DNA from: Marinobacter sp. EhC06
GTDB lineage: Bacteria; Pseudomonadota; Gammaproteobacteria; Pseudomonadales; Oleiphilaceae
Reading direction: 5' to 3'
NCBI RefSeq assembly: GCF_001650915.1
Contig: NZ_LXYO01000001.1
Coordinates: forward strand, 372,001 to 436,000
DNA length: 64,000 nt
Notes under the pieces: model-generated
Told to the model about the DNA's origin: nothing
The model's input: only the letters and a program-made list of their open reading frames with translations
Databases searched by the model: none
Shown here: positions 29,275 to 41,562 of the stretch, piece by piece
How the letters are laid out: every line of letters starts with the position of its first letter
How positions within the stretch are numbered: position 1 is the first letter of the stretch
Position numbers and translations under genes: made by a program

Positions 29275-32200
29275 TCACTCTCCGGTATCAAATACCCGCT
29301 GCAGATCCACTTCAGGCTCATCCCATGTACCAGTCACACTGTACGTTGCGCTGGTCAGCTTGCTCAGAGGATCGCCCAGAATCTTGTCCAGCACAAACAG
29401 GGCGCCGCCAATCGGCGCTCCGGCCCCCATAAGCAAAGCGGCCAGGGGCAAGTTCTGGGTCAGAGGTAACACTACCACAAGCCGCATATCCAGCTCCTCG
29501 CTGGCCATGTTGGTTGTGCCGCTAAGTTTGAAGGCTCCCGAAGGGCCGACAATCTGCAACTCCGGATCCATGGTCAGCAATCCATTAATGATCTGCGCCT
29601 TGCCCGAGATCGCATCAAAGGCCACCCCCCGTTCATAAAGATCGGAGAAGTCGAGCTTCAGTCGGCGCCAGAGGGTGTCGGAGTTCAGCAGATTGAAAAC
29701 CCGGAACAATTGGGCCGTGTTGTTTCGCTCAAGGATCACGCCCTCATCCAGCCTAAGGCTTACAGAGCCACTGAGTTCCGGGATGGAAAACTCATCCGGG
29801 CGGCCGGGCCAGTCCAGATCCAGCTCGATATTGGTACCCTCGTTGGTGACCGGCATTTCTGCATTCAACAATTCATTCAGATCCGCCAGGGCGCCGCCGG
29901 TGATTGAACCCTTGAACCGGCTGGTTTCACGGTCTCCGACTATGCTCCAGGTCATATCTCCCAGCAGTGTCAGGGAATTGAGGCGACCCTCAATGTCGTT
30001 CACTTTCAGCCGGAAGGGTTCGGGACGAAGCCCGAAAGCCCATTGACCGAGGGATTCCTCGTTCAGCTGAAGTTCAGCGATCGACACATCAATATCCGGC
30101 CAGCTACCCATGTCCAGCGCCCGGAAGGCTTCCAATTGCTCTTCCAGCGTCAGTAGTTCGGGCGAATCATCACTGGGTGTCTCGCTGCGAACGAGCCGTA
30201 GCACCTGAAAATCGGCCTTCACCATATCGCCGTTCTGCGGGATTACCAGCCGGCCTTCGGCGCGTTGCGAACGGGTGTTAACCACCCATCGGTCATCAAG
30301 ATCGAGCGCATTGATATCGATGTCGGTCAGCGCCTGGTTACCGAGATAAAGGCGACCCAGGCGCAGATCGAATCCGGTTTCTTTCCACAACAGATCGAAC
30401 GTGGCCCGGTTTTCCCAATCACCGGTAATGCCGAGACCGCCAGAAGCCGATGGATTGATGGTTGCCCGCAGCGGCGCTGCCTGACTCGCCGCTTTTGACA
30501 GAGGTTCCGGCCAGTCCACCGACAGGCCCTCCAGACTGGAGCGCACCCGAATGCCGGATGTTGACTGGGCCCCCACATCCAGTTCGGCGATATAGGTAAC
30601 CTTGCCCTGCAGGCCAAATCCGGAGTCGGTGGACAACCCTGCTTTGGCGAACACGCCGGGTACCGGGAGCGAGCCGGACTGGCGGATGCTGAGTGCATTG
30701 CCGGCGCGGGCCTTGCTGAAGTCTATGGATACCGGCTCACCGAAAAACTCCGCCGTCAGGGGACCACCCGAGAATCCGTCTTCACTGTGATAGGCCAGCT
30801 CACCACGAACCGATTGCCAGGCCAGCCCCGCAGCCGGATAGGTTACGGAGCCCTCCTCAACGGCAATGTTGGCCTCAACCACAGGCGGCTGTTCCGAGCC
30901 CAGCGGTAGATCAATGCCCAGATCCAGCTGATACTCACCACCATATTGCAGCTTCTGGGCCTCTGTCCCTGCCATATCACCCAACGGGCTGTTTGCCATC
31001 CAGTAACCAACTGACTCCCCGGGCACCAGTGCCGAGGTGTCCACTCTTATCCGGGTGCCTTGATCGGAGGGAATCACGCGAACCGTTCCGGGATCGAGAT
31101 CCAGGCCCCCGGTCTGGCCGGCTTTAAGACGGACCAGGGTGTTCCCATTGTGAACCCTGACATTGCCCCGGGCACCAGTGACTTCCGGCCATGCGTCATC
31201 ATAGCGGACGGATGCCTGATCAAATTCATAGATCATGGAGGTGACAAAAGCCCCCTTCGGCGCATCCGAGCCTATCTGGCCGTGGCCAAAGAAGGTCCCC
31301 GAAGTGATATCTGCTTCGAGAATGGCCGTGGTAAGCCAATCATATAGCCCGGGGTCGACGGCTTTGACCGGAACAAAATCCGCCAGCATTCCGGCGTTGC
31401 CGTTTTTTACTGAAACCCTGAGGCCAAGGTTATCCTCGCCCTCGCGGTCCATTCTCAGGTCAAAAGCACCGTCGAGCTCTGTGGCTTCGCCATAGCGCAT
31501 CCGAACGCCGTCTGAAAACACGCGGGTAATGGGGCCATCCAGTTGCCATGCCACCTGGCCGTCCAGTTTCGGAAATGACCACGCGCCAGCGAAAAGCTCC
31601 GGGAATTCGAGTGAGGCAGGCGACTCTCCGGCTGCAACGCGAACATATCCCTTTTGTCGGTCGAGAAAGATGTCTCCGTTGACCGAGGCGACGCCCGGTG
31701 CACCGCCGTGGGCCCGGATGCTGACCTCGCGCAAACGTCCCGAGAGTTCAAAGTCCTCTGGGGCGCCCTCGGGAAAGAATATTTTCAATTGATCCAGGAA
31801 GCCGGCAGGCCGATAGTTGCGCAAAGCCCTGTGAGCACGCTCCGGCAATATCGGGAGCCTGGCCGCCAGGCGGCGGGTGGGCGCGAGCGGCAGGGCGTCG
31901 GCAATGACGGACATACCCCCTTCAGAGGGTGCCAGGCGGAGACTGAAGGGAGAAACCACGTCCCCGTCCCAGGTCCATTGGAGCTGCTTCAGATGCCACT
32001 CCCCGAGGGCTAAGGCGCCGGACTCAACCACTGTCTCATCGGTCATCACCGTATCGTGGCGACGCCAGCCAAATCTTGCCTGGATGTCTTCCAGGGGCGC
32101 CAGGGATTCATACCCGACACCCAGTTGCAGGTAGGGTGTTTGAACCGTTCCGGTCACCTGTTGCAGAAGGCCATTGCGGAACGTCAGCCAGGCCTCACCG

Positions 32201-33030
32201 CCAAGATCAAACCCCTCCACCCGGAGCGTCCGCCACTGGTACTCGTCGATGAGTCCATCAAACAGCCGGCCGGAATCCACATCAAGGTACAGCTGACCGG
32301 TAAAGTCGCCCCTGAAAAAGTGTCGACCTACGAGGGCAAAGCTGGCCAGCTGCTGGGTGGTTCCCGACTGCATGGCGCGGCCCGAGGCATGGAACAAGCC
32401 ACGGCGGTAATCCAGGTCCAGTTGGGGAATATCCAGGTGGCGTAGATTCCCCTGATTGTCCCGGATGCCCAGATTGACGCGGGTAATCTTCACGTAGGGG
32501 TCAGACAGCCAGTTGCCGGCAAGCTCCAGCCACTCCTGCAACTGATTGCTCACCGGTTCCGGTATTTCTGCCCCTCTGACAGCGACATCGCCACCCCGCT
32601 CCTGATTGACGGTCAGCTCCAGACCGTCTGCCTGAAAATCCTCAAAGACGATTCTCAGACGGGTCAACGAGGCGAGGGCATCAAAGCGGATATTCAGATG
32701 CTGGAGGTTGGCAACGACAACGCCGGTGTCAGGATGGCTGATCTGAATATCGTGGGCTGTGAATGCAGGATCCAGCCAGTACCACTGGGAGGAAAGGCGT
32801 CCGATACTGACATCATGGCCCAGCCGATCTGACAGCTCCCGAGCCAGGTCATCGCGAAAGCTGTCCACATTCTGTGTCAGCTGGCGACCGAGCCCGGCGT
32901 ATAGGGCCAGGAGCACCAGGAGCGCCAAAAGCATCCACCAGATCAGGCTGGCCAGCCGCGCTAATAGCCGAACCGGAGGGCTCTCAGGCAAGTTCTCCGG
33001 AAGCGGCGGTTCGTGATCAGCAGAGGACAT
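29275..33030 (-). CDS. yhdP: AsmA-like envelope protein YhdP
   Basis: 1251 residues. One N-terminal transmembrane helix (LIWWMLLALLVLLALYAGLG) then a very long periplasmic stretch of beta-rich repeats (DUF3971 and AsmA-like C-terminal region). YhdP is one of the bridge-like lipid transporters (with TamB and YdbH) that move phospholipid to the outer membrane. Downstream of rng, the classic cafA/rng-yhdP arrangement. Confidence 0.93.
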   Translation of the reverse strand: MSSADHEPPLPENLPESPPVRLLARLASLIWWMLLALLVLLALYAGLGRQLTQNVDSFRDDLARELSDRLGHDVSIGRLSSQWYWLDPAFTAHDIQISHPDTGVVVANLQHLNIRFDALASLTRLRIVFEDFQADGLELTVNQERGGDVAVRGAEIPEPVSNQLQEWLELAGNWLSDPYVKITRVNLGIRDNQGNLRHLDIPQLDLDYRRGLFHASGRAMQSGTTQQLASFALVGRHFFRGDFTGQLYLDVDSGRLFDGLIDEYQWRTLRVEGFDLGGEAWLTFRNGLLQQVTGTVQTPYLQLGVGYESLAPLEDIQARFGWRRHDTVMTDETVVESGALALGEWHLKQLQWTWDGDVVSPFSLRLAPSEGGMSVIADALPLAPTRRLAARLPILPERAHRALRNYRPAGFLDQLKIFFPEGAPEDFELSGRLREVSIRAHGGAPGVASVNGDIFLDRQKGYVRVAAGESPASLEFPELFAGAWSFPKLDGQVAWQLDGPITRVFSDGVRMRYGEATELDGAFDLRMDREGEDNLGLRVSVKNGNAGMLADFVPVKAVDPGLYDWLTTAILEADITSGTFFGHGQIGSDAPKGAFVTSMIYEFDQASVRYDDAWPEVTGARGNVRVHNGNTLVRLKAGQTGGLDLDPGTVRVIPSDQGTRIRVDTSALVPGESVGYWMANSPLGDMAGTEAQKLQYGGEYQLDLGIDLPLGSEQPPVVEANIAVEEGSVTYPAAGLAWQSVRGELAYHSEDGFSGGPLTAEFFGEPVSIDFSKARAGNALSIRQSGSLPVPGVFAKAGLSTDSGFGLQGKVTYIAELDVGAQSTSGIRVRSSLEGLSVDWPEPLSKAASQAAPLRATINPSASGGLGITGDWENRATFDLLWKETGFDLRLGRLYLGNQALTDIDINALDLDDRWVVNTRSQRAEGRLVIPQNGDMVKADFQVLRLVRSETPSDDSPELLTLEEQLEAFRALDMGSWPDIDVSIAELQLNEESLGQWAFGLRPEPFRLKVNDIEGRLNSLTLLGDMTWSIVGDRETSRFKGSITGGALADLNELLNAEMPVTNEGTNIELDLDWPGRPDEFSIPELSGSVSLRLDEGVILERNNTAQLFRVFNLLNSDTLWRRLKLDFSDLYERGVAFDAISGKAQIINGLLTMDPELQIVGPSGAFKLSGTTNMASEELDMRLVVVLPLTQNLPLAALLMGAGAPIGGALFVLDKILGDPLSKLTSATYSVTGTWDEPEVDLQRVFDTGE

Positions 33031-33070
33031 CCGGGCCCCTTAATCCAGTAACCGGCGCAGTTTCCCGGGC

Positions 33071-34552
33071 TCAGAGCAGAACAACATCGTACTGCTCCTG
33101 GCTGTAGAACGGCTCCACCTGGAAGCGAATGGTCTTGCTGATGAAGGTTTCAAGATCGGCGACGTTGTCGGATTCTTCATCCAGCAGGCGATCCACCACA
33201 CTCTGGGAGGCCATGACCAGATAGCTTTCGGCATCGTAGGCGCGATTGACCCGGAGAATTTCCCGGAAGACTTCGTAGCACACGGTTTCCGTGGTTTTCA
33301 GGAAACCGCGTCCGTCGCAGATCGGGCAGGGTTCGCAAAGCACCTGGCCAAGGCTCTCGGTGGTACGCTTGCGGGTCATTTCCACCAGGCCCAGCTCAGA
33401 AACTCCGGTGATCTTGGTCTTGGCGTGATCCCGCTCCAGCATTTTCTCCAGCATCCGGTGCACCTGACGCTGATGCTCCGGATCTTCCATGTCGATAAAA
33501 TCGATGATGATTATGCCACCCAGGTTTCGCAGACGCAGCTGACGGCTGATGGCCCTGGCGGCCTCCAGATTGGTCTTGAAGATGGTCTCTTCCAGGTTCC
33601 TGTGCCCCACAAACGCGCCGGTATTGATATCGATGGTGGTCATGGCCTCGGTCTGGTCGATGATCACATAACCACCGGACTTGAGCTGAACCTTTCGGCT
33701 CAGGGCTTTCTGGATTTCATCTTCCACCGAGTACAAGTCAAAGATGGGCCGCTCGCCCGGGTAGTACTCGACCTTGTCGGCAAATTCCGTAACGAACTCT
33801 TCGACAAATTCCATCACCCTCTGATGACTCTCGCGACTGTCGATGCGTACCTTTTCAGTCTGCGGCCGGATCAGGTCCCGGATTGTGCGGATGAACAGAG
33901 GCAGGTCCTGGTAGACCACGGCAGGTGCCTGAACCCGGGAAATCCGCTCATGGATGGACTGGCTTAACCGGTGCAGGTAAGCCATGTCGCCGATCAGATC
34001 TTCCGGAGGGGCTGCTTCTGCGGCCGTCCGGATAATATAACCACCCTGAACGTCTTCATCTTCCGCTGCTGCCTCTTCAACCAGGGTTTTCAGGCGCGCC
34101 CGCTCCGCGTCGTCCTCAATCCGTTGGGAAATACCGACGTGGCTGACACCGGGCATGAAAACCAGATACCGGGACGGGATTGAAAGCTGGGTGGTCAAGC
34201 GGGCGCCCTTGGTGCCGATCGGGTCCTTGGTAACCTGAACCACCAGGGACTGCCCCTCTCGAAGTAAACTGCGGATATCGGGTACGGTTTTGGGGGTGTC
34301 GGCAGGCTCATCGCCATTGGACTGACTCGGAACCACATCGGAGGCATGGATAAATGCAGCCCGTTCCAGACCAATATCGACGAACGCCGCTTCCATGCCC
34401 GGCAAAACACGCACTACTTTGCCCTTGTAGATGTTCCCGACAATGCCTTTCCTGCTGGTACGCTCTATGTAGGCTTCCTGCAGCATGCCGTTTTCTACGA
34501 GGGCCACCCGCGTTTCCACCGGGGTGACGTTGATAAGAATCTCTTCACTCAT
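33071..34552 (-). CDS. rng: Ribonuclease G
   Basis: 493 residues. N-terminal S1-like domain ([20 protein letters not shown]), catalytic domain with [11 protein letters not shown] (metal-binding Asp) and the zinc-link [11 protein letters not shown], ending in [15 protein letters not shown]. Processes 16S rRNA 5' ends and some mRNAs. Start overlaps the maf stop by 4 nt. Confidence 0.95.
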   Translation of the reverse strand: MSEEILINVTPVETRVALVENGMLQEAYIERTSRKGIVGNIYKGKVVRVLPGMEAAFVDIGLERAAFIHASDVVPSQSNGDEPADTPKTVPDIRSLLREGQSLVVQVTKDPIGTKGARLTTQLSIPSRYLVFMPGVSHVGISQRIEDDAERARLKTLVEEAAAEDEDVQGGYIIRTAAEAAPPEDLIGDMAYLHRLSQSIHERISRVQAPAVVYQDLPLFIRTIRDLIRPQTEKVRIDSRESHQRVMEFVEEFVTEFADKVEYYPGERPIFDLYSVEDEIQKALSRKVQLKSGGYVIIDQTEAMTTIDINTGAFVGHRNLEETIFKTNLEAARAISRQLRLRNLGGIIIIDFIDMEDPEHQRQVHRMLEKMLERDHAKTKITGVSELGLVEMTRKRTTESLGQVLCEPCPICDGRGFLKTTETVCYEVFREILRVNRAYDAESYLVMASQSVVDRLLDEESDNVADLETFISKTIRFQVEPFYSQEQYDVVLL

Positions 34553-35154
34553 AATGTTTGGCTCTCCAGACTGCGCGGCCAGTTTTTCCAGACCGGGTAA
34601 CCGGCACCAGCCAGCAATGCGGCGGTTTCCTGCAGCGGCAGACCAACCACGGCACTGTAGCTACCCCGGAGCTCATTAACAAAAATACCACCAAGGCCCT
34701 GAATTCCATAACTTCCGGCCTTGTCCATGGGTTCGCCGCTGGCCACGTAAGCTTCGATCTCTGCAGTAGAAAGCTGCCTGAAACATACCTCGGTAATGAC
34801 CAGAACCGACTGGCACTGCCCTTCAGTGGCCAGAGCCACGGCAGTCATTACCTGGTGGGTGGCACCGGAGAGGCGGACCAGCGTTTCCCGGGCATCGGCC
34901 GGGTCTGTCGGCTTACCGAGTATTTTGCCTTCGAGCACCACGGAGGTATCTGACCCCAGAACCAGGCATTCCGGCGAAGACCCGGCCACAGCCAGCGCCT
35001 TCTCCCGGGCTAATCGTTCCACATACTGTTCCGGGGTTTCATCGGGCTCTGGTGTTTCGTCGATGTCCGCCGGACGAACCGAAAAACTCAGGCCGATTTG
35101 CTGCAACAGCTCCGCCCGGCGCGGCGAAGCCGAGGCGAGAATGATTGATGGCAT
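34549..35154 (-). CDS. maf: Maf-family nucleoside triphosphate pyrophosphatase
   Basis: 201 residues starting with the Maf signature [34 protein letters not shown] and [10 protein letters not shown] also match. Hydrolyses non-canonical or modified NTPs (YhdE type acts on dTTP/UTP). Coupled to rng by overlap and 2 nt from mreD. Confidence 0.93.
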   Translation of the reverse strand: MPSIILASASPRRAELLQQIGLSFSVRPADIDETPEPDETPEQYVERLAREKALAVAGSSPECLVLGSDTSVVLEGKILGKPTDPADARETLVRLSGATHQVMTAVALATEGQCQSVLVITEVCFRQLSTAEIEAYVASGEPMDKAGSYGIQGLGGIFVNELRGSYSAVVGLPLQETAALLAGAGYPVWKNWPRSLESQTL

Positions 35155-35156
35155 GG

Positions 35157-35633
35157 CTAACCCAGTTTGCGGTTAATGTTGTCCAGCAAAATACAGAATA
35201 CCGGCCACACCAGCGCGCTGGTCAGGGCCGGCCAGAGATAGCTGAAACCGGCATCGTCGGCACCCAGCAGCTGCTTCACGAAATGCACCAGCATCTGATT
35301 GATGCCCAGCAACAGGAACACCATCAGGCACTGCTGGGGCATCGGATACATACGCAACCGTTGATGAATGGTGAGTACCAGAAAGGCGATCAGCGCCATG
35401 GCCATGGCATTCACGCCAAGGGGTGTGGCTTCCAGCACATCGAGGAGCAGGCCCAGGCACCACGCCAGCAGGATGCCAAACTGGGCCGGAGCCCTGAATG
35501 TCCAGTAGAAAACAACGAGCCCCAGCCACTCCGGGCGGAATTCGAACCACCCCACCGGGAACAGGGAAATGCTGAACACCAGGGCAACAACCACGGAGAG
35601 CACGAAAACCGGGTAGCTGATTACCGATAACAT
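35157..35633 (-). CDS. mreD: Rod shape-determining protein MreD
   Basis: 158 residues and about five hydrophobic helices; [12 protein letters not shown] and [15 protein letters not shown] are typical. Inner-membrane part of the elongasome. Its start codon shares one base with the mreC stop. Confidence 0.92.
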   Translation of the reverse strand: MLSVISYPVFVLSVVVALVFSISLFPVGWFEFRPEWLGLVVFYWTFRAPAQFGILLAWCLGLLLDVLEATPLGVNAMAMALIAFLVLTIHQRLRMYPMPQQCLMVFLLLGINQMLVHFVKQLLGADDAGFSYLWPALTSALVWPVFCILLDNINRKLG

Positions 35634-36538
35634 CAGTCCTGCCCTCCCACGGTGTTTTCTTCGCCAGCATTGGCAGCAGACTCGCCCTCATCGGTCTCGG
35701 CCTCTGCCAAAGAGGCGTTCTCAGGAGGAAAAACCACCAGCACCAGACGGCTCTGGTTCAGCTGCGCCTTGGGAGTGGCTTCGATAGACACAAAGGGTTC
35801 GCCCGGCTCCTTGGAAATGCGGCTGACTTCGGCGACCGGATAGCCCCTCGGAAACCGGCCACCAAGGCCGGAGCTGACCAGCAGATCGCCTTCACGGATA
35901 TCGGCCGTATCCGGCACATGAACGAGATCCAGGGTATCGGTATCGCCGGTGCCCAGCAGGATTGCCCGCAAACCGTTGCGCACTACCTCCACCGGCACTG
36001 CGTGGCTGCTGTCGGAGACCAGCAGCACGCGAGAGGTGATCTGGCTGCTCTGCACCACCTGCCCCATCAGACCATGGGCATCAAGAATGGCCTGACCTGG
36101 CGACAAGCCGTCGCTGCGACCCTTGTTGATGATAATTTCATGGGAAAAAGGATCCGGGGAGACACCGACTACCTCACCCACAATAACCCGGTCATCGAGC
36201 ACTTCGGAGGAGTTCATCAGGCGGCGAAGTTCGTTGTTTTCAGACGCAAGAGCCGCGTATTTCAGGGCACGACGTTCGAGAATCAGCAAACGGGCCCGGA
36301 GATCTTCGTTCTCTTCCTGAAGATCCTGTTTGTTTTCAAACAGTCCGGCAACCCAGTCAGTGAACTCGTAGGGTGCATTGCCCAGCCAGTACACTGGCGC
36401 CAGGCCGGTTGCGATGGTACTTCGCACGGTTGAGAGCTTGTCGAAACGCGCATCGGCAACCACCAGGGCTGCCGATACGAGTAGAACAATGAGGAGTCTG
36501 AAGCCGGGAACAGGCCCCTGGACGAAGATGGTTTTAAT
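35633..36538 (-). CDS. mreC: Rod shape-determining protein MreC (apparent AUU start)
   Basis: Extending upstream in frame gives KTIFVQGPVPGFRLLIVLLV then SAALVVADARFDKL. This aligns with the canonical MreC N-terminus and supplies its membrane anchor. The only start placing M before KTIF is ATT at 36536-36538, preceded by GGGGAGGG with 6-nt spacing. There is no ATG, GTG or TTG between it and a GTG at 36463 that would delete most of the anchor. Length is then 301 residues. A coiled coil (~70-115) and the periplasmic beta-barrels with GLGGRFPRGYPVAEV follow. Scaffolds MreB, MreD and the elongasome. Confidence 0.9.
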   Translation of the reverse strand: MKTIFVQGPVPGFRLLIVLLVSAALVVADARFDKLSTVRSTIATGLAPVYWLGNAPYEFTDWVAGLFENKQDLQEENEDLRARLLILERRALKYAALASENNELRRLMNSSEVLDDRVIVGEVVGVSPDPFSHEIIINKGRSDGLSPGQAILDAHGLMGQVVQSSQITSRVLLVSDSSHAVPVEVVRNGLRAILLGTGDTDTLDLVHVPDTADIREGDLLVSSGLGGRFPRGYPVAEVSRISKEPGEPFVSIEATPKAQLNQSRLVLVVFPPENASLAEAETDEGESAANAGEENTVGGQD

Positions 36539-36558
36539 GGCGAGCCCTCCCCACAGGA

Positions 36559-37701
<1,143 letters not shown>

Positions 37702-37793
37702 TTACGGTTCACACATTTACCTTATGGGCTGGGGCCTCCCGCCATTGTTCGAATCTGTTACCATACTCGCTTTGGTTTTCCGGCCTTGGTGAA

Positions 37794-37903
37794 GGGCCAT
37801 TCGGGGAATCCTTTTCAAAACACGCTGCGAGCACATCCATGTGGGCTTGTTTCGGGCCATCCATGGCGCTCTACAGTTTTGAAAAGGATTCCCCGAACGG
37901 CCC
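37794..37903 (-). repeat. GGA double-hairpin element, copy 5 (type A, diverged; GGA strand is minus)
   Basis: 28-nt arms with one mismatch, a G-U on minus. The minus-strand core is diverged but keeps both loops, GCCA-UGGA-UGGC and CACA-UGGA-UGUG. It lies in the mreB/gatC divergent spacer, sense to the mreB leader and 70 nt from the gatC start. Confidence 0.88.
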
Positions 37904-37973
37904 CACAGCTCAAGAATGGCCCGCTTTTTCAAAAGATTTATTACCGACATTTCATTTATCTGGGAGGCAATGC

Positions 37974-38261
37974 GTGACCATTTCCCGTGAGGACATTGAG
38001 AAAGTCGCTGTGCTCGCCCGCATTCGTGTGGATGACGAGCAGGTTTCGGCTCTGGAGAAGGATCTGGGCAATATCCTGGATCTGGTGGATCAGTTGGGTG
38101 CTGCCGACACCGATTCGGTTGAGCCCATGGCCCATCCGCTGAATGCGGTCCAGCGCCTGCGCGCTGACGAGGTAACCGAGACCAATCAGCGGGAGGCGTT
38201 CCAGGCGATTGCGCCGGCTACCGAGAACGGGCTTTATCTGGTTCCCCGAGTGATTGAGTGA
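37974..38261 (+). CDS. gatC: Asp/Glu-tRNA amidotransferase subunit C
   Basis: 95 residues from a GTG with GGGAGG 6 nt upstream; an ATG 4 nt earlier is out of frame. [20 protein letters not shown] and [18 protein letters not shown] are typical. Stabilises GatA-GatB in making Gln-tRNA or Asn-tRNA by transamidation. Confidence 0.95.
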   Translation: MTISREDIEKVAVLARIRVDDEQVSALEKDLGNILDLVDQLGAADTDSVEPMAHPLNAVQRLRADEVTETNQREAFQAIAPATENGLYLVPRVIE

Positions 38262-38272
38262 AAGGACAAGTC

Positions 38273-39730
38273 ATGCATAACAAATCCGTAGCAGAGCTTT
38301 CCCGGGAGCTGGAGAGCGGCCAGGTTTCCAGCGTGGAGCTGACCCAGGAGTTCCTCGACCGCATCAAGCGGGAAGATTCGAAGTACAACAGCTTTATTAC
38401 CGTGACCGAAGAGCAGGCCCTGGCAGATGCCCGGGTCGCGGACGAGCAGCGGGCGGCGGGGAATGCGACGCCCTGGACGGGGGTTCCGTTCGCGCACAAG
38501 GACATTTTCTGTACCAACGGCGTTCGTACCACTTGCGGTTCGAAGATGTTGGAGAACTTTGTTCCGCCCTACGATGCCACCGTTACGGCGAATTTCCGCC
38601 AGGCGGGTGCGGTGTGCCTGGGCAAGACCAACATGGACGAATTCGCCATGGGGTCGTCCAACGAGAACAGTTTTTTTGGCGCAGTGACCAACCCCTGGGG
38701 ATTGAATGAGGGCAACAAGCGAGTGCCGGGCGGTTCGTCTGGCGGGTCGGCTGCGGCGGTTGCTGCTCGACTGGTCCCGGCGGCTACCGCCACGGATACC
38801 GGCGGATCGATCCGTCAGCCAGCGGCACTGTGTGGTGTTACCGGGCTGAAGCCGACTTATGGCCGGGTGTCCCGTTACGGGATGATTGCCTTTGCGTCCA
38901 GTCTGGATCAGGGCGGCACTATTGCCCGGAGCGCAGAGGATAATGCGCTGATGCTGAATGTAATGGCAGGTTTTGATCCGAAGGACTCAACGTCGATTGA
39001 TCGCGAGGTGCCGGATTACACGGCCACATTGAACGAGCCGCTGAAGGGCCTGAAGATCGGCCTGCCGAAGGAGTACTTCAGCGACCAGCTCAGCCCGGCG
39101 ATGGAGCAGCAGGTTCGCAACGCGGTAGCCGAATACGAGAAGCTGGGCGCCACCGTTAAGGAGGTGTCGCTGCCCAACGCGAAGCTGGCGATTGCGGCCT
39201 ATTACGTGATTGCTCCGGCAGAAGCCTCCGCCAACCTGTCACGATTTGACGGTGTGCGTTATGGCTACCGTTGCGAGGATCCCAAGGATCTGATGGATCT
39301 GTACACCCGCTCCCGGGCGGAGGGTTTTGGCGCCGAGGTGAAACGTCGGATTCTGGTGGGCACCTATGCTCTCTCTGCGGGCTATTTTGATGCCTATTAC
39401 CTCAAGGCCCAGAAGGTTCGCCGGCTGATCCAGCAGGATTTCATCAATGCCTTCAAGGAAGTGGACGTGCTGATGAGCCCGACCACGCCCTCGCCTGCCT
39501 TCATCCAGGGTGAGAAGACCAGCGATCCTGTGACCATGTACCTGGAAGACGTATTCACCATCGCCATCAACCTGGCGGGCGTTCCGGCCATGTCGGTACC
39601 GGCTGGTTTCGTGGACGGTCTGCCGGTGGGTTTGCAGATCATCGGGGATTACTTCTCCGAAGCACGTTTGCTGAACGCCGCCCATCAATTCCAGCAGGTG
39701 ACCGACTGGCACCAGCGTGAACCACAATAA
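38273..39730 (+). CDS. gatA: Asp/Glu-tRNA amidotransferase subunit A
   Basis: 485 residues from ATG 38273 (AAGGA upstream). Amidase-signature Ser-cisSer-Lys triad: Lys in [10 protein letters not shown], the two Ser in [11 protein letters not shown] and [15 protein letters not shown]. Releases ammonia from glutamine for GatB. Confidence 0.97.
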   Translation: MHNKSVAELSRELESGQVSSVELTQEFLDRIKREDSKYNSFITVTEEQALADARVADEQRAAGNATPWTGVPFAHKDIFCTNGVRTTCGSKMLENFVPPYDATVTANFRQAGAVCLGKTNMDEFAMGSSNENSFFGAVTNPWGLNEGNKRVPGGSSGGSAAAVAARLVPAATATDTGGSIRQPAALCGVTGLKPTYGRVSRYGMIAFASSLDQGGTIARSAEDNALMLNVMAGFDPKDSTSIDREVPDYTATLNEPLKGLKIGLPKEYFSDQLSPAMEQQVRNAVAEYEKLGATVKEVSLPNAKLAIAAYYVIAPAEASANLSRFDGVRYGYRCEDPKDLMDLYTRSRAEGFGAEVKRRILVGTYALSAGYFDAYYLKAQKVRRLIQQDFINAFKEVDVLMSPTTPSPAFIQGEKTSDPVTMYLEDVFTIAINLAGVPAMSVPAGFVDGLPVGLQIIGDYFSEARLLNAAHQFQQVTDWHQREPQ

Positions 39731-39751
39731 GCCCGGGACAGGAGAACGACT

Positions 39752-41203
39752 ATGCAGTGGGACATTGTGATCGGGCTGGAAATTCACGTTCAGCTCGCCA
39801 CCAAGACCAAGATTTTTTCCGGCTCCAGCACCGCTTACGGCGCCGAGCCCAACACCCAGGCCAATGCCGTTGACCTGGCCATGCCCGGCACCCTGCCGGT
39901 GCCCAACGAGCAGGCGTTCCGCTATGCGGTGATGTTTGGCCTGGCAGTGAACGCCGAGATCGAGCGTCGTTCGGTATTCGAGCGAAAGAACTACTTCTAC
40001 CCGGACCTGCCCAAGGGCTACCAGACCACCCAGTTGGAGCGTCCGATTGTCGGTCCCGGCTACGTGGACATTGATCTGCCGAACGGTGAGACCAAGCGTG
40101 TTCGGATTCACCATGCCCACCTGGAAGAAGATGCCGGTAAGTCCCTGCATGAGGATTTCCACGGCATGACCGGCGTCGACCTGAACCGTGCCGGCACACC
40201 ACTGATCGAAGTGGTCACTGAACCGGATATGAACAATGCGGAAGAAGCCGTCGCCTTCGCGAAGAAGCTGCACAGCATCGTGACGTCCCTGGGCATCTGC
40301 GACGGCGACATGTCCCAGGGCTCCATGCGTTTCGACGTGAATATTTCGTTGAAACCGAAGGGGTCCGACACTCTGGGCACACGTACCGAAACCAAGAACC
40401 TGAACTCGTTCCGGTTCATGGAGCAGGCTATCGCCCACGAGGTCGAGCGGCAAATGGACGTTCTGGAAGACGGCGGCAGCATAGTGCAGGAAACCCGCCT
40501 GTATAACGGCGACCGTGACGAATCCCGCTCCATGCGCACCAAGGAAGAAGCCAACGACTACCGCTACTTCCCCTGCCCGGACCTGCTGCCGGTGGAGATC
40601 GACGATTCCTTTATTGAGGAAGCTCGCAACAGCCTTCCGGAACTGCCGGACGCTCGCAAAGCCCGCTTTATGGAGCAGTACGGTCTGAATGACTACGACG
40701 CCGGCCTGCTAAGCGGCGACTCGAAACTGGCCACTTTCTTTGAGGAAGCTGCCAGCCAGGGCAAAGACGCAAAACTGGTCGCCAACTGGATCCAGGGCGA
40801 TTTCTCTGCGCGCCTGAATGCGGAAGAGAAATCGGTTGCCGACTCGCCCATCAGCGGCGCTCAGCTGGGCGATCTGGTGGTACGGATTGCCGACAACACG
40901 ATCTCATCCGCCGGCGCCAAGAAAGTCTTCGAGGCGCTATGGTCCGGTGAGAACGACAGCGTTGACGCCATCATCGATGCCAAAGGTCTGAAGCAGGTGT
41001 CTGACACCGGAGCTTTGGAAGCCATGGTGGATGAGGTCCTGGCGGGCATGCCGGATCAGGTAGCCCAGTACCAGAACGAGGAAGATCCCAAGAAGCGCAA
41101 GAAGATGCTTGGTGGCTTTATGGGGCCTCTGATGAAGGCCTCGAAGGGTCAAGGGAACCCGAAGCTGTTCAATGAGATTCTTGTTCGCAAGCTTGGGGGG
41201 TGA
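39752..41203 (+). CDS. gatB: Asp/Glu-tRNA amidotransferase subunit B
   Basis: 483 residues. [40 protein letters not shown] and MRFDVNISL form the kinase-like catalytic part, with a C-terminal YqeY/helical tRNA-binding tail ending [11 protein letters not shown]. Activates and amidates misacylated tRNA. Followed by a 505-nt repeat-filled gap. Confidence 0.97.
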   Translation: MQWDIVIGLEIHVQLATKTKIFSGSSTAYGAEPNTQANAVDLAMPGTLPVPNEQAFRYAVMFGLAVNAEIERRSVFERKNYFYPDLPKGYQTTQLERPIVGPGYVDIDLPNGETKRVRIHHAHLEEDAGKSLHEDFHGMTGVDLNRAGTPLIEVVTEPDMNNAEEAVAFAKKLHSIVTSLGICDGDMSQGSMRFDVNISLKPKGSDTLGTRTETKNLNSFRFMEQAIAHEVERQMDVLEDGGSIVQETRLYNGDRDESRSMRTKEEANDYRYFPCPDLLPVEIDDSFIEEARNSLPELPDARKARFMEQYGLNDYDAGLLSGDSKLATFFEEAASQGKDAKLVANWIQGDFSARLNAEEKSVADSPISGAQLGDLVVRIADNTISSAGAKKVFEALWSGENDSVDAIIDAKGLKQVSDTGALEAMVDEVLAGMPDQVAQYQNEEDPKKRKKMLGGFMGPLMKASKGQGNPKLFNEILVRKLGG

Positions 41204-41263
41204 CCCCTTTGGCTTGGGTCGTGGTTTCTAGCTTCGGCCCTAGCCTGTTTGGTTCGGGGGGCA

Positions 41264-41371
41264 GCCCTGGCAGGTCACTTCTCCCGAAAACCGCTACGAG
41301 CACATCCATGTGCGCTTGGCTGTGGCCATCCATGGCCACAGACATTTTCGGGAGAAGTGACCTGCCACGGC
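41264..41371 (-). repeat. GGA double-hairpin element, copy 6 (type A; GGA strand is minus)
   Basis: 27-nt arms with one C-C mismatch. The minus-strand core has TGTGGCCA-TGGA-TGGCCACA, a stem whose outer pairs differ from the other copies on both sides (compensatory change), and GCACA-UGGA-UGUGC. 60 nt after the gatB stop; back to back with copy 7. Confidence 0.9.
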
Positions 41372-41407
41372 GTGATACCCCGCAGGAAACGCCGGCAAGA
41401 ACACACC

Positions 41408-41492
41408 GTAGGTCGGATTAGCGAAGCGTAATCCGACATCTTTGAACGGCCGACTCCTTTGTCGGATTACGGCTACGCCTAATCCGACCTAC
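41408..41492. repeat. Nested inverted repeat with GTCGGATTA half-sites
   Basis: Two hairpins, GTCGGATTA-gcgaagcg-TAATCCGAC (41412-41437) and GTCGGATTA-cggctacgcc-TAATCCGAC (41461-41488), form a larger inverted repeat bounded by GTAGGTCGG and CCGACCTAC. This half-site is familiar as a dispersed repeat of many proteobacterial genomes. It lies between copies 6 and 7. Confidence 0.8.
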
Positions 41493-41562
41493 TGGTCTGA
41501 CGCTTTGTTGAATTGGGCTGCGCTCAGTGGACAAGCTTGCTGCCTATCCCCGATAGTTCTGA

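Noticed and set aside
35633..36463. mreC starting at GTG 36463
   Set aside because: It would remove most of the conserved membrane anchor, which is encoded upstream in frame behind an ideal ribosome site.
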